NCBI GenBank assembly: GCA_002245135.1
Contig: NGBS01000893.1
Location: 1-64,000 of the forward strand
Source of the DNA: Proteromonas lacertae
Taxonomy: Eukaryota; Sar; Bigyra; Opalinata; Proteromonadidae
Reading direction: 5' to 3'
Length of the DNA: 64,000 bases
Numbering within the stretch: the first letter of the stretch is position 1; the number at the start of each line of letters is the position of its first letter. Of this stretch, positions 31,770-44,254 are shown one piece after another. A program made the position numbers and the translations under genes. A model generated the notes under the pieces. It was not told the origin of the DNA. It was given only the letters and a program-made list of their open reading frames with translations, and did no database searches.

Positions 31770-31896
31770 TTCTTAAATCATTGGTTTTAATTGAATTTTG
31801 TTTTTTGATTGGCTGAATAGTAATAAACATAATATTACATAATTCTTTTCATTCATAAATTTCTTGCGATTTTTGAAATAATTTACATAAATTAAA

Positions 31897-32493
31897 ATGC
31901 GTGATATACAAAACGAATTGAATGCTAATATTGAAAAACACTTACAAGAAGGTGAAATGTATAAGAATCTCTATGAGAATGATATGTCTGAAGTAAAATC
32001 ATTAATTATTAAAGTATTTAAGGATATGTTGGATGGTATGTATTCTGTGATTGAAGAATATGAAGATGATCCAGCATGGAGTGAACAACCAGGTGATGAT
32101 ATTGACATAACAATGGAAGAAGAAGAAGTGAAGGAAGAAAAACAAAGTGAATCTAAACCTAGAAATAGAAAGGATATATCAAAGTCAGATCCAGATTCAC
32201 AGATATGTAGCACTTGTGGTAAGAAGAAAGCTAATGATGAATTTGGTTATAAGTGTGAAGGTGTATTCTATAAATCTTGTACAGAGTGTAGAAATAAGAA
32301 GAAGAGAAGATATGAAGAAGGAAAGAAAGGAAGTGATAATAGTGGAGAAGATAAGAAGCGTAAAGTAGAGAATAGTTCCAGCGCCGAGGGTCGACCAAAG
32401 GTAGATATTGCTAAAGTAGAAACACCTACAAGTTCTATCCCGGGGGTAGCTACAGTAGATCTAACTACATCACCTACCTGTATAATTAATTAA
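31897..32493 (+). CDS. Zinc-ribbon protein, unit 2 (198 aa)
   Basis: Identical to the protein at 14852-15448: acidic N-terminus, C-x2-C...C-x2-C zinc module with a basic extension. Confidence 0.65.
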   Translation: MRDIQNELNANIEKHLQEGEMYKNLYENDMSEVKSLIIKVFKDMLDGMYSVIEEYEDDPAWSEQPGDDIDITMEEEEVKEEKQSESKPRNRKDISKSDPDSQICSTCGKKKANDEFGYKCEGVFYKSCTECRNKKKRRYEEGKKGSDNSGEDKKRKVENSSSAEGRPKVDIAKVETPTSSIPGVATVDLTTSPTCIIN

Positions 32494-32557
32494 CTTTTGG
32501 TTTAAAATTCATTTTTATATTTCTATGCGTTTTTATATATAAATAATTTCGCATAAA

Positions 32558-32947
32558 ATGTCATTTAATAATACACAATATTCAACTATGCTTAATGATA
32601 TGAATGATACCATAACTAGTCTAAAGCAAGAAGGTCTTATATTTTTTGTATATATGTTATTATGGATTGTATATAAAGTTAAAAAGATTGTAGTATGGTT
32701 ATATCATAGATATTGTCCTTCAGAATTAAGTGAAATATTAGCTGAGCCAAAACCTGCTATTCAAATAGCATTAAGAAAATCTACTATTGTTTCTGCTATT
32801 CCATTTACTTTAACACCTGAAAATAGTAGAATAAATTCTAGAAATGATAGTGATAATGAAGATGAAGAACCATTAGAAACAGAAATAGAAATTATTCCTA
32901 TTAATAAACCTGAGATTGAAATTCAAAAGCCAATCATAAATATTTAA
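32558..32947 (+). CDS. Single-pass membrane protein, unit 2 (129 aa)
   Basis: Identical to the protein at 15513-15902, with one hydrophobic segment and an acidic tail. Confidence 0.55.
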   Translation: MSFNNTQYSTMLNDMNDTITSLKQEGLIFFVYMLLWIVYKVKKIVVWLYHRYCPSELSEILAEPKPAIQIALRKSTIVSAIPFTLTPENSRINSRNDSDNEDEEPLETEIEIIPINKPEIEIQKPIINI

Positions 32948-33126
32948 TTTTATGTATGGTATTTTTTGTATTTGATTTGAAAGTTATATTTTTGTACCCC
33001 CTTAAAAAATTACATAAAGAAAAACCGTTTTTTTTCATTCACACTTTTCTTACTCATTTTTAGTATTTTATTTTTTTCATTTTTTTACTTTAATAGAAAA
33101 TTAATTATTCAATCATTCAATCATAA

Positions 33127-35355
33127 ATGCCAGCAGACAGAGTCAAACAACCAACCAATTCAGAATTATGCGCTCAGCTCCCATTAAAGGGACAGGCTTA
33201 TGAGTTCTATCAGAAAGTGAGTCGTGTTGTTCCCCGTTGAGTACAACTCCCCGTTAAGCGATTAGAGACTTTAGAAACAAACTAAATGCATATTCTTACT
33301 TATTTTGATGAAAAATTGTTACTTTTATACTTACTTTGTCATATAACCTATGTCTGCAATATACTTTTTTGATAACTTTAGTATTGTATATGTTGTGCGC
33401 CGTTGAGCGTTAAGAAGACTTTTTTCAATTCTAATATCATAAACGTAACCTCTGGCCCTTCAATATTACTAATCAACGCTTTGTTTTCCAAAATAGTAAC
33501 GTTGGCCTAATATCGTATAGTCGTGTTTAGGTTCCTATACTGGAAACACTTTTTATTTTTATATTATTTTAAAAGCTTATAACAATAGCAGACATCGGGA
33601 TAAAGGTTTTAAATAGAAAAGGAATACCTATTTATTGTATTTACCTGTTTAAATTTATTTTGAAAAAACAGGCTTGAATGAGGCTTGAATAGATTTTATA
33701 TTTTTATTGATTTAATTGCTTAAACTAATGTATTTTTAACGCTAGTAGTGATTGAAGGAAAAAAATTAAAAATAAAATTATAATTGTTTTCAATATGTTG
33801 GGACAAAGTTCAAAAAAATATATATCGCAGATGTAGCTTATATGACAAAGTAAGATTATATTTGCATATAACTCGCCATCAAACCACACACTAGTCATTT
33901 TAGAATTAATGAACATTTATTTACCAGTCTAAAAAAGATATGTAAAAAGTTAAGCATTTTAATCATTTCAGTTAATATATTTTAATCTCTAGTAGCGAAT
34001 AAAACACTAAAACGAAAAATAAAAATATATGCGTGTTATATATAAATACTTAAGTTTTCAAAAAAGTATATTTCAGACATAGATTATATGACAAAGTAAG
34101 TATAAAAGTAACAATTTTTCATCAAAATAAGTAAGAATATGCATTTAGTTTGTTTCTAAAGTCTCTAATCGCTTAACGGGGAGTTGTACTCAACGGGGAA
34201 CAACAAGTCGTAATATCCAGCATTTAAAGACATTTTGTGACGAAATGTATATTCAAAGTTTGGCTTATGATGACAGCAAAAAATCAAAGAAGAAGCAAAG
34301 TCCACCACAATTCAACTATATCGAATTAGAGAAGTCAGCTACAGCAGTTTATTATTGCTTTTCATGTAAGTTTGATAATCAGAAGTTAATTCCCATCAAA
34401 CATCTAGAGACATTAGATCAAAATGAGTATATGAATTTATACTTTAGTGACGATGAGATGAAGAGTATAGTAAAACCAAATGTAAAACCGATTAAACCTT
34501 TTATTCAACCTCAGTTAAAACAACAACAACAAGAACCACAGTAAAAACCACCACCACCAACTGTACCTCAAAAACCTAAAAGAGTTTATAAAAGAAGAAC
34601 TGATACTATTAAGAAACCTAAAACAAAAGCAGTTATTGATAGTGATGATGAATTAATTCATTTAAAGAAAAGAAAGATTGTTAAAGATTCTGATTTTGTT
34701 GATGAAGAACCAATGGGTATAATTGTGAAAGATACTGAATCAAGAACATCTGCTGATGATTTATTGAGTAGCCAAAGTCCTACCTTTACACCTCCAATGT
34801 CACCAAGGTCTGATACTACACTTCTTGATGTTAGTGATATTGATATTCTGGATGCTGAATTGAAATATTTTAATGCTGAAATAACTAAAAAAGATGAAGA
34901 AAAACTAAAAGAGATAGAAGAGAAAATTAAACATCAAGATACAGAGAGAAAGAAACAAGAAGATGAAGAAAAAAAGAAAAAACAACAAGAAGAAGAAAGA
35001 GTTAGAAAAGTACAAGAAGAAGCAGAGAGAAAAAGAAAACAAGAAGAAGTAGAAAAGAAAGAAAAGAAAAGAAAAGAAAAGAAAAGAAAAGAAAAGAAAA
35101 GAAAAGAAAAGAAAAGAAAAGAAAAGAAAAGAAGAATTAGTTGTTATTAGAATGCTTCAAGAAGAAGAGAATATGAGACAACAAGAAGAGTTAAGAAAGA
35201 AATGGGTATTAGAACAAAAGAGACAAATGGAAGAAAAGATGAAAAAAGAAAACGATGAATTAGAAAAGAAAATGGAAGAAGAGTTTAAGAAGAGAATTGA
35301 AGAAGAGAAAAGAAAGAAAGCTGAAGAGTTTGAGAAGATGATGAAGAACTTATAA
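33127..35355 (+). pseudogene. Coiled-coil protein gene split by a transposon, unit 2
   Basis: Same gene and same lesions as at 16082-18303: the transposon insertion, an in-frame TAA at 34542-34544 and a frame change at the (AAAAG)n tract (about 35055-35135). The tract is purer and 6 bp longer than in unit 1, but the outcome is the same premature stop. Confidence 0.75.
33225..34205. mobile_element. 981-bp non-autonomous inverted-repeat transposon, unit 2
   Basis: The same element as in unit 1, with AGTCG duplications at 33220-33224 and 34206-34210. It differs from the unit 1 copy by one inserted base near 33892, so it was copied with the unit rather than inserted twice. Confidence 0.9.
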
Positions 35356-35493
35356 GTATTAATATATACTTTAAATTTGTCTGGTTTATGCTTTAATCCA
35401 TATACTTGAAAAAGCACTTTGAATTCATTACTTTGATGAAAATTGGTGTTTGTTTAATATGTAAAAAATAACATAAATAAAAAACATAAAAAG

Positions 35494-36654
35494 TTATACG
35501 AAATCATTAAATAGCGAATTTTTCTTATATACTCTACCATGTCTACTTTTTCTGCCTTCTGGTACTGGTTGAATATCTGGTTCTATAGGTTGTGCTTCAT
35601 TGTTTATACTATGAATTTGTCTTAATCTAAACTTACCATTTGTTGTAATACTATTAACTGGTACTCTTTTAATTTCATGTGATTTGAATCTATATGAGCC
35701 TATATCTCTAGGATTGAATTCTCTAGGTATTGTTTCATCCAAGTTCTTAACAGAATATGAAAATGGTCCAACTTTGTGTATTTGGTATACTTTATCTGTA
35801 TAATAAGTAGTTTTTTGAAGTTTGTTATCTCTACGTTCTTTTATTCTGACAAAATCATCAGCTTTAAAATGAGTATCACTTTTACGCTTCTTTAAGTTTC
35901 TATCATGCGATTCTTTATACAATCTATCTTGAACTTCAAAATCATTGAATACTTCATTTGGAGTTAGATTATTGAGTGCAGAATGTGGTTTTGCATTGTA
36001 ATCATCTACAACAGTATATACTATATTACACAATGATTCAATATTGTTAATTTTATCAAATTCTTCATCAGAAAATGTATTAATTTTTCTATAAAACATA
36101 TCTTTAATAGTTCTCACACATCGATCCAATATTTTCATTATATTATGTTCATTACGTTCTTTAAGTATAAATCGTATATGATTTTTGTTAAACAAATCTA
36201 AAAATTTCTTACCATAGATAATACCAGACTCTTCATCTGATAAAATACTTCCTACAAAACGAGCGTTTTCATCCTTAGGTTGCAAGCCCTGATAAAACCA
36301 TTTTTCAAACACTGGATACACATCATTTTCTGATTTAGATTTAACATAATATATCCAACACTTACGACTAACAACTTCTATAATTAACAAAAATGGAACT
36401 TTTGTATTGTTGAAAAACACCAAATCTATTTGATATGACCCAGGTAACTTTTCAATTTCATATTTAATTCTATTCCTTTTAGTTGCAGTGATTTGATAAT
36501 CTGGTTTAGACTCCACAAGTTCACTGCTAGCTTTTTTAATGTCAGATTTTTTAAAGTTATTCTCAAGTTCATTTACAGAGAAATTAATAAAGTCTCGTTT
36601 GTTTAAATAACCATATGTTTTGTATAACTCATTTATTTTATCTTGTAGTGACAT
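35494..36654 (-). CDS. INT: Polinton integrase, unit 2 (386 aa)
   Basis: Identical protein to 18442-19602; intact, with the same D-D-D-like acidic triad. Confidence 0.88.
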   Translation of the reverse strand: MSLQDKINELYKTYGYLNKRDFINFSVNELENNFKKSDIKKASSELVESKPDYQITATKRNRIKYEIEKLPGSYQIDLVFFNNTKVPFLLIIEVVSRKCWIYYVKSKSENDVYPVFEKWFYQGLQPKDENARFVGSILSDEESGIIYGKKFLDLFNKNHIRFILKERNEHNIMKILDRCVRTIKDMFYRKINTFSDEEFDKINNIESLCNIVYTVVDDYNAKPHSALNNLTPNEVFNDFEVQDRLYKESHDRNLKKRKSDTHFKADDFVRIKERRDNKLQKTTYYTDKVYQIHKVGPFSYSVKNLDETIPREFNPRDIGSYRFKSHEIKRVPVNSITTNGKFRLRQIHSINNEAQPIEPDIQPVPEGRKSRHGRVYKKNSLFNDFV

Positions 36655-36721
36655 TCAAACAATATATATAAAAAATATGAATGATATATATTTAAAGAAT
36701 TAATGAATTAAAATAATTAAA

Positions 36722-37498
36722 TCATTCTTCTACCTCTCCCAAATCCTTATCACTTAAAGTGTTACCACCATTACCAAAGTTAATAACTTTAGCAGCACTA
36801 ATAAAACCATTACTAATTACTTTCTTAGCAGGGAATGGTCTACGAGTACTAATTAAATCACTATCTTCTATCTTAGTTCTCTTAATTCTTGGAGGTGAAA
36901 CAAATTTGTTTTGATTAGCTTGTTCTTTCTTAATTTTCTTCTCATTACTTCTTCTAATAGTTGTAGCTAAATCAGGATTTTCATCATAACCATCAATATC
37001 ACTACAAACTCTATGATTAACAAAGTTTTGAGTACCATTACTCTTAATAGAGATTTGATTATCAACAACGCTTACAGCAATTTTACTACCAACATCAACA
37101 TCAGATGGAACTCTATAGTTACTATTATCCCATATCATAATAGAATTGAAATTGTGGAAGTATTTAATACCATGTTGAGGTTCTCTACATCCTACACTAA
37201 TCAAATATCCACGAATGATTTTTTCTATAAAGTCATTCTCATTTCTATCATAAATTTGTTTTAATACATATTTCACTTCATCAGCTGCATATGTTTCAAA
37301 ATCTCTTCCATTATTAATTACAACTTTATGATCCAAATCATGAACAAAAGTAATCAATACATATTGACTAGTTTTAGTAGGCTTAACTGTAATACTCTCA
37401 ACAGTTCCTTTAATAATCCACTTGTTACATAACTTTGGATTTTTGTAGTAATCACTGAATTCTACATCGGTAGCTTCATAGGGTGTTTCGTTACTCAT
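36722..37498 (-). CDS. Unknown protein, possible OB fold, unit 2 (258 aa)
   Basis: Identical to the protein at 19670-20446: beta-rich N-terminal part, basic tail. Confidence 0.55.
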   Translation of the reverse strand: MSNETPYEATDVEFSDYYKNPKLCNKWIIKGTVESITVKPTKTSQYVLITFVHDLDHKVVINNGRDFETYAADEVKYVLKQIYDRNENDFIEKIIRGYLISVGCREPQHGIKYFHNFNSIMIWDNSNYRVPSDVDVGSKIAVSVVDNQISIKSNGTQNFVNHRVCSDIDGYDENPDLATTIRRSNEKKIKKEQANQNKFVSPPRIKRTKIEDSDLISTRRPFPAKKVISNGFISAAKVINFGNGGNTLSDKDLGEVEE

Positions 37499-37670
37499 TT
37501 TATATAAGGGAGAGATGAAAATAAAAAAATGATAAAAAAATGATTAAAAAATGTCAAGAAAAATGAAAATGAAAATTTCTTTTTATTTTTAAAGTCGACC
37601 AATCAAATCATCCGACCAATCAAATTTCATATTTTCATTTTTGATTTATTTCTCAAATTCTGTCTATATA

Positions 37671-39911
37671 ATGAGCAAACATAAAAAGCTTTTAAATGCA
37701 TTTTTTAAGCTTCTAGAACAAACTTTTAATAAAAATAAACATCATAAGCATAAGCATCACCACCATCATAAACATAAACATATAGATGAACCACCACCAC
37801 CTCCACCTACACCATCAGAAGAAGCTCCAAAACGAAGATTAGCACCATTATTTAGTACAGATGCTATTCAAAATAAAAAAAAGATATAATAATGATATAC
37901 CAATAATCAGTGATACATTCTTTGGTGGATTAATGCCTTCTTCCCTACCAAAACCTAACCAAAATCAAAGATTTAATGATAGAATACGCGATGCTAGAGA
38001 AGTTGATAAATCATCTCAAGGTGTTACAAGGAAATGGGTTTTCAATTATAACAATAGAAATTACAGTACACCACAACAATGTTATCATGATTTTGTTAAT
38101 AATAGTGATATCAAAGATATATTACATGAACTAGCTGATACTATAAATATGATTAAAATTTTCTTTATTGTGCGTTCAATTTATATACCTGATGAGTCAA
38201 CTGACAATGATGATGAAGTTTCTATATTTAGCCGTAGTAGACTATGTGAAATAACTAAAATGTTTACTGTAGGTGAAATACAAACTATACTGGAGAATAT
38301 ATTTACACAAATATCAGAAGATGATTCAAATCATCCTCAAAGTGGTCTTACTTTTGCTAGAGTAAATACAATTGAACTATATGTAGCTAAATTTAAAGTG
38401 ATACGTGGAAGCAGTTTTATTGTTTTACCTGCTAAACTTCAAGGTCTAAGATGTTTGACAAATGTAATAAATGAAGATAATGAATGTTTTAAGTGGAGTG
38501 TACTATGCTCATTATATTCTAATAATCTACAATGTAATAAAGATAAACCTGAAAAATACAAAATGTATGAAAAGAAACATGATTGGAGTATGCTAACATT
38601 CCCTGTTGATGCTACAGACAATGAATCTATTGATAAGTTTGAAACAAAGAATCGACTAAATGTAAATATATTTTATATTGATATTGCTAAAGATAAAGAA
38701 GAAATATTCTTACCCATTCATTTATCTAAACAAAAGAAATCTAAAAAATACAGTGTTGTAAATCTATTGCTAATAAAAAATGAAGATGGAAATTCACACT
38801 ATGTAACAATAAATACCTTACCTGCTCTATTTAGAAAAATGATAGATAAAAAGAATAATACTAATAATATATTTGTATGTCCATATTGTCTCTTCTATAC
38901 TTACGATGATGGATCCTTTAATAGTCACCAAATATATGACTGCCAAGATAAAGAGAATGTATTAAGATTATTCCCTGATAAAGATGATAAAGAAAAATCA
39001 TACTTAAAATTTAGGCATTGGACTCACCTCCAAACATTGCCAGTTGTTATGTATTATGATACTGAAACTTATTTTGTACCATATGATAATGAATTGAATT
39101 TAAGTAGATATAAATCTATGGAAGAAATAGATAATAATGATACTAGAATAGAATTATCAAAAACTGAGCAATCTATTATGGCTAGGCATAAGCTTTATTC
39201 CTACTGTATCTATGTAGATAGTAAAATACCAGATATAAACAGTTTTACTGTGATTAAATATAAACAAAATGAGGATCATAATACTGAAAATGATTTTGTA
39301 TAGGATATATTAAATATATATGATCAAATATGTACAGTTTACAATTATAGACTAAATAATCCTAAACCTTTTGATGGAGATGAAACAGCTAAGGATATAC
39401 ATAATAAAAAGAGAAAATGTGACTTTTGCGGTAAACCATTTAATTCTATTGATCATTTAAAAGTACTATACCATGATCATTTCGCGGGACGTTATATTGC
39501 TTCTATTGGATGCAAAGAAAATCTTAATATTGATATAAAAAAATTAAAAGTACCAATAATAGGTTATAATGCTATGAAATATGACCAGCATTTCATAGTA
39601 AAGGAATTAGCTAAATTTGCTGCAATAACTAATAGTCCACTCAATATTATGCCTAATACAGATGAAAACTATAAGTGTATACAATACAAGAATTTGGTGT
39701 TTATTGACAGTTATTTATTCTTAGCAGGTTCTCTAGCAAATTTAACTAGTGATCTAAAAATTACAGCAGAATTAAATAATGCTAAGAAAGAAAAATTCAA
39801 AACAATTTATGAGAATTTTAAAGAATATAATGGCATTACCTAGATGATGAAATTATTGAGAAATACTTACTTCAAAAGAATTATTCTCCATATGAACATA
39901 TGACATCATAA
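37671..39911 (+). pseudogene. Truncated, frameshifted Polinton DNA polymerase, unit 2
   Basis: It shares the A-run frameshift (about 37873-37884) and the in-frame TAG (39301) with unit 1. The A run at about 39536 is one base longer and restores the frame that unit 1 loses. A G missing at about 39832 then breaks the frame at a different place. The polymerase domain is absent as in unit 1. Confidence 0.9.
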
Positions 39912-39928
39912 TAATATAGAATAAAGGG

Positions 39929-39969
39929 CCTGGCACACCGAGCCGCATGACTCGGGCTCCTGGCACACC
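39929..39969. repeat. GC-rich repeat/dyad after the polymerase fragment, unit 2
   Basis: Same structure as 22877-22917: CCTGGCACACC twice around a CCGAG/CTCGG dyad. Confidence 0.7.
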
Positions 39970-40055
39970 AAATCAAACTTTTTAAAAATACGTGACCTAT
40001 GTCATATTAGGTCATAATTTATTTTTGTATTTTCTAGAATATTCTAATTTCATAT

Positions 40056-40187
40056 ATGGATAATCTAATTAAAGAAGAAGCAGAAAATGGTTTTGATTCT
40101 TTATATAAAATGTGTAATTTATATCTCAATAACAAAGATGATGGAGCAATGACTATCAAACATCAATTGAATAAAACCATAACTTGA
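40056..40187 (+). pseudogene. Remnant of the small conserved Polinton ORF, unit 2
   Basis: Matches the remnant at 23005. One G is missing after NKDDG, so the C-terminal residues differ from both unit 1 and the 102-residue homologue at 5120-5428. Confidence 0.55.
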
Positions 40188-40590
40188 ATATGGGGGTATT
40201 TTTGGTTATTTTTTCGCTATTCAAGCTGTTCAAGTTAAAGGTTTTTGACTGTACTACATTTTTTTTATTCTATAATTAATTTAATATTATGTTAATAATA
40301 TGTTATTGTGAATCATCATTTGAAAAAGTGCATCGATCAACGGTCAAATTTGATATTTGAAAGATGATGCATAAAGCTTTAATTTTGTATTTATGGTTAG
40401 ATAATATGTTTGTTAACTCATGTTCAATAGGAAGTCAACTAATAGTTAGCATAAGGAAGGTAAGGTCAAGCTAAAGATATAGGTTTTGACCTATAGGTAA
40501 ACCTATATTACTAAAAAAAGAAAAAAGACAGAAAATATAGTTATATATATATATTCCTCAATCAAATTATTTAAACATTTTTATATAATA

Positions 40591-43500
40591 TTATAATAAT
40601 AAGTTCAATTTATTGACAACAAATTCAGCATCATAAACTATTTCTTGGAATTGTAATGAATAGAATATTTTTTCAGCATTATATTCCACAGTTCCTTTTT
40701 CTGGGTCATTCACCTTAAATTTTGTTATAGTTTGACTTTTGCTAGTAGTAAAAGGCACTTTTGTTTGATTGAAGTGTAATATTTCCATTTTCTTTTCAGT
40801 ATATTGTTGAGTTTTTCCTTTTGAAGAAACAAAAATATAATGAAATTTTGACCAGCCCATTTTCATTATTAATTCCAAAATACATTCTTCAATTATATTA
40901 TTATACATCATTCTATTTTCATCATTAATAATATGAATGAAACAATTATTTAATAAGTATATCATTTCTCTATTTTCAACAATTGCTAAATGAAGTAAAT
41001 ATACTTCTTTAATTTTTGTAGAATATATATCTACATTAAATAATTCTTTAAATTTATCAAATGAGTCTTTGTTTATTCTTTCTAATTTAATACCACTACT
41101 TGTTTCAAACGTATCTGTTTTATATAAGTAGTTATAAAAAACCAGTTCTTCAAACAATAATTGAAATAGTTGTTTATTTTTTTCATTAAAATTGTTTGTA
41201 AACATATTTTGTATTTCTTTTAAATCTTTTTCTTCAGCTGTGTGTTTAATAGTATAGTATATAAGATCAAATACCTTATCTGATATAAATTCCATATGAT
41301 TCTTATTTATTTCATGAAAATCAATAAATGAATATTTCACCATATAATGACATAATGTACTATCAAATGATGTATTTATGGAAGAATTATCATTATTAAT
41401 AGTATCTTTTACAGGCTGCATAAGATATTTCATTAAAAATTCCTTATATCCAACACCACTTATTATTCTTTTTATACCTAGTGAATATAATTCATCCCAA
41501 TAATCTTTACCATAACAAACACTATAAATTGCTGAATAATAGATATGTCTTGGAACATTTCCATATTTACTATTACATTTATTAATTATAATTGATTCTT
41601 GCAATTTAGTTGATAAAGATTTTCTTTCCCATTCTAAAATTTCTTCATTACCAAATACATCCATATAATAATAAATCCTATTAATATCATCACCTGGATC
41701 ATAAAAATGTTTATAATTCTTATCATCTGGTGAAGTAACATATAATATAATTGGAGCTTTTGCAATTGTTACATTTAAGTTATATGAATCGGATATAGCT
41801 ATGTCAGAATATTTTTTGTCATCAGGAGTTGCTAGATGTACATCTTCTCCTTTAAATTTATATTTATTGTTACCATTATCATCTGAACTTTTAAATATTG
41901 ATGCTTCAACTAGATCTTCAAGGTTCAAGCCAATTATCTTTTGTTTGAGTGTGTTATTCAATTCAGTGATCATCTTCAACAAAAATATTATAAAGGAGGT
42001 TTTACCACATCCTGGATTTCCTCTTAATAAAATCTTGTAATACTCACCAGATTTGAAATCTTTCTCATCATTTAATATTCGGATTCTTTTCTTTAAACAA
42101 TTATCCTTCACATCTTTTAAAAGTTCATTCTTATCTTTCTCTACATCATATTCTCTAATCTTAGATATTTGGTTACCTTCCTCTTCAATCCATTCATTTA
42201 ATATTTCAATTATTTTATTACCATTTTCTATTTTTCTTCCAGATAAATAATTTCTCAACTTAATAAATAATATCAAATATCTTAATTCATTCCATATTTC
42301 TTCATAAACTTTTCGGATATACACTCTCTTTTCAGGATATTGATATATATCACATCCAATACTTATTGTATTATCATCATTATTTATAATTACTGGTTTT
42401 TCAAATATGCGACATAAAGCATTTGTTTCTATTATTAAAATATTATATTAATATAAATATACTTGCACAGGTTAGACAATATTTTTCTAAATTTCCTTTC
42501 ATTTCATTTATTGAATCATATGCTAACTTTAACTTGGCACTATATTCTTCTTTAGCATCATTAAGTAATTTTTCAGAAAAACTTTCAATATCATTAGTGT
42601 TTTCAGATTTTAACTCTTTTAACATTATTCTATTATCATCACTGATAGGAATTGGAAATGTTAATAATAAATTATCAAAGTTCTGTTCAGTTTCATTAGG
42701 ATTAGGTAAATCTAATAATGACTTAGATATATCCTCTTTATTAGGAACAGGTAATTCTGATAAAAACTCATCTTTATTATCTCCAGTCATTGTAAATTCC
42801 AAATCATCTAAAAAAACAGTAGCATCATTATCAGTAGCATTATCAGGTAATTCAGCTAAAAACTTTTCTATGTAGTCTTTACTAGCATTAACAAGTGTAA
42901 CATATAGTCTATCTTTATTAACAGCATAAGGTAATGTCAATATTAAGTCTTTAATACACTCTTCTTCTTGAGCAACAAGCAATTCAGATATTAATCTATT
43001 CGTGTTATCTTTATTAATAAATTTAGCATATTTAGATAATTCTGTATTTATGGTCTCTTCACATATATCAATTGATAATTCTAATATTAACGCTTTTATG
43101 TCATCTTCAGTTGTTTCAATGGGTAATTCAGCTAATAATTCATCTATATAATCATTATTAGCTTCATCACGAAATTGTAAAAAAAACTTTTCTATGTCTT
43201 CTTTAATAAAATAATATGGTAATTCCGAATTTAACTGATTATATTTTTCTTTATTTGCACTAGCTAATTCATCTAGTAAAACTTTTTTATTAAGAGGATA
43301 ATGTAATTCATATGCTAATGTTTTATTTATTGACTGCTTAATTTGATCATAAGGTAATAATGATAGTAATTTATCCATGTACTGTTTAGTAGGTAAAGTT
43401 AATCCTATAAAGTCTTTTAAGTGTTTTACTTTATCATCAGCCTCGTTCAGTACTATACTTTCATCTATTTTCCTACAAACCTTTTCAACACTATTTATTA

Positions 43501-44223
43501 CTTCTTTATTCTCTATATTTAATTCCAATTTACTTAAATCACTAACAAAATTTTTACAGTTTTCCATAGTCTGTTTTAAAATATCTTTGGTATTAGCTTC
43601 ATTAATAATCTTGTTAAGTTTTTGATTCAAAAATATAATATTTTCTTCATGAGTTGTACTTTTTATAGGTTTTTGAACAAATAAACTTGAGTATTCTCTT
43701 GGTGTAAATTGTACTGTGTTATTTCCACTATTGTCTTCTGAATTTATAAATGTTATAACATCCAACAAATCTTTTGAATTTATTCTAGTATGAGAATATC
43801 TAATTCTTTTTGACTTTATAGATATGATTATATTTTGTGGTTTTACATCTTTATCACTTGTATTTCTATTATTATTATTATCACCATTATCATTATCCTT
43901 CTTTTTATTATTATTTAACCTTGACCTTTTTTGGGGTCGTGGATCATTTTCATCTGAAGGAGGTTCAATATTCCAGTCATAAGTTTTTTCCATTTCGTTT
44001 ATCATTTCTTCTTTAAATTTCCCTTTGCCATATTGTCCAAAACCTGTATCACCTATTTCAGCAGGGTGATTTACATTATCATGTTCATGGACAACAAACA
44101 TTATTTTAAATATTGGATTACATATCTTTAATTCAGCCTCTAATGCATCTTTCAAATCTTTTTGTTTAACAGAATCACTATCATCATATATTTCATCTAA
44201 TTCATCTTTAATTTTCTATCATA

Positions 44224-44254
<31 letters not shown>
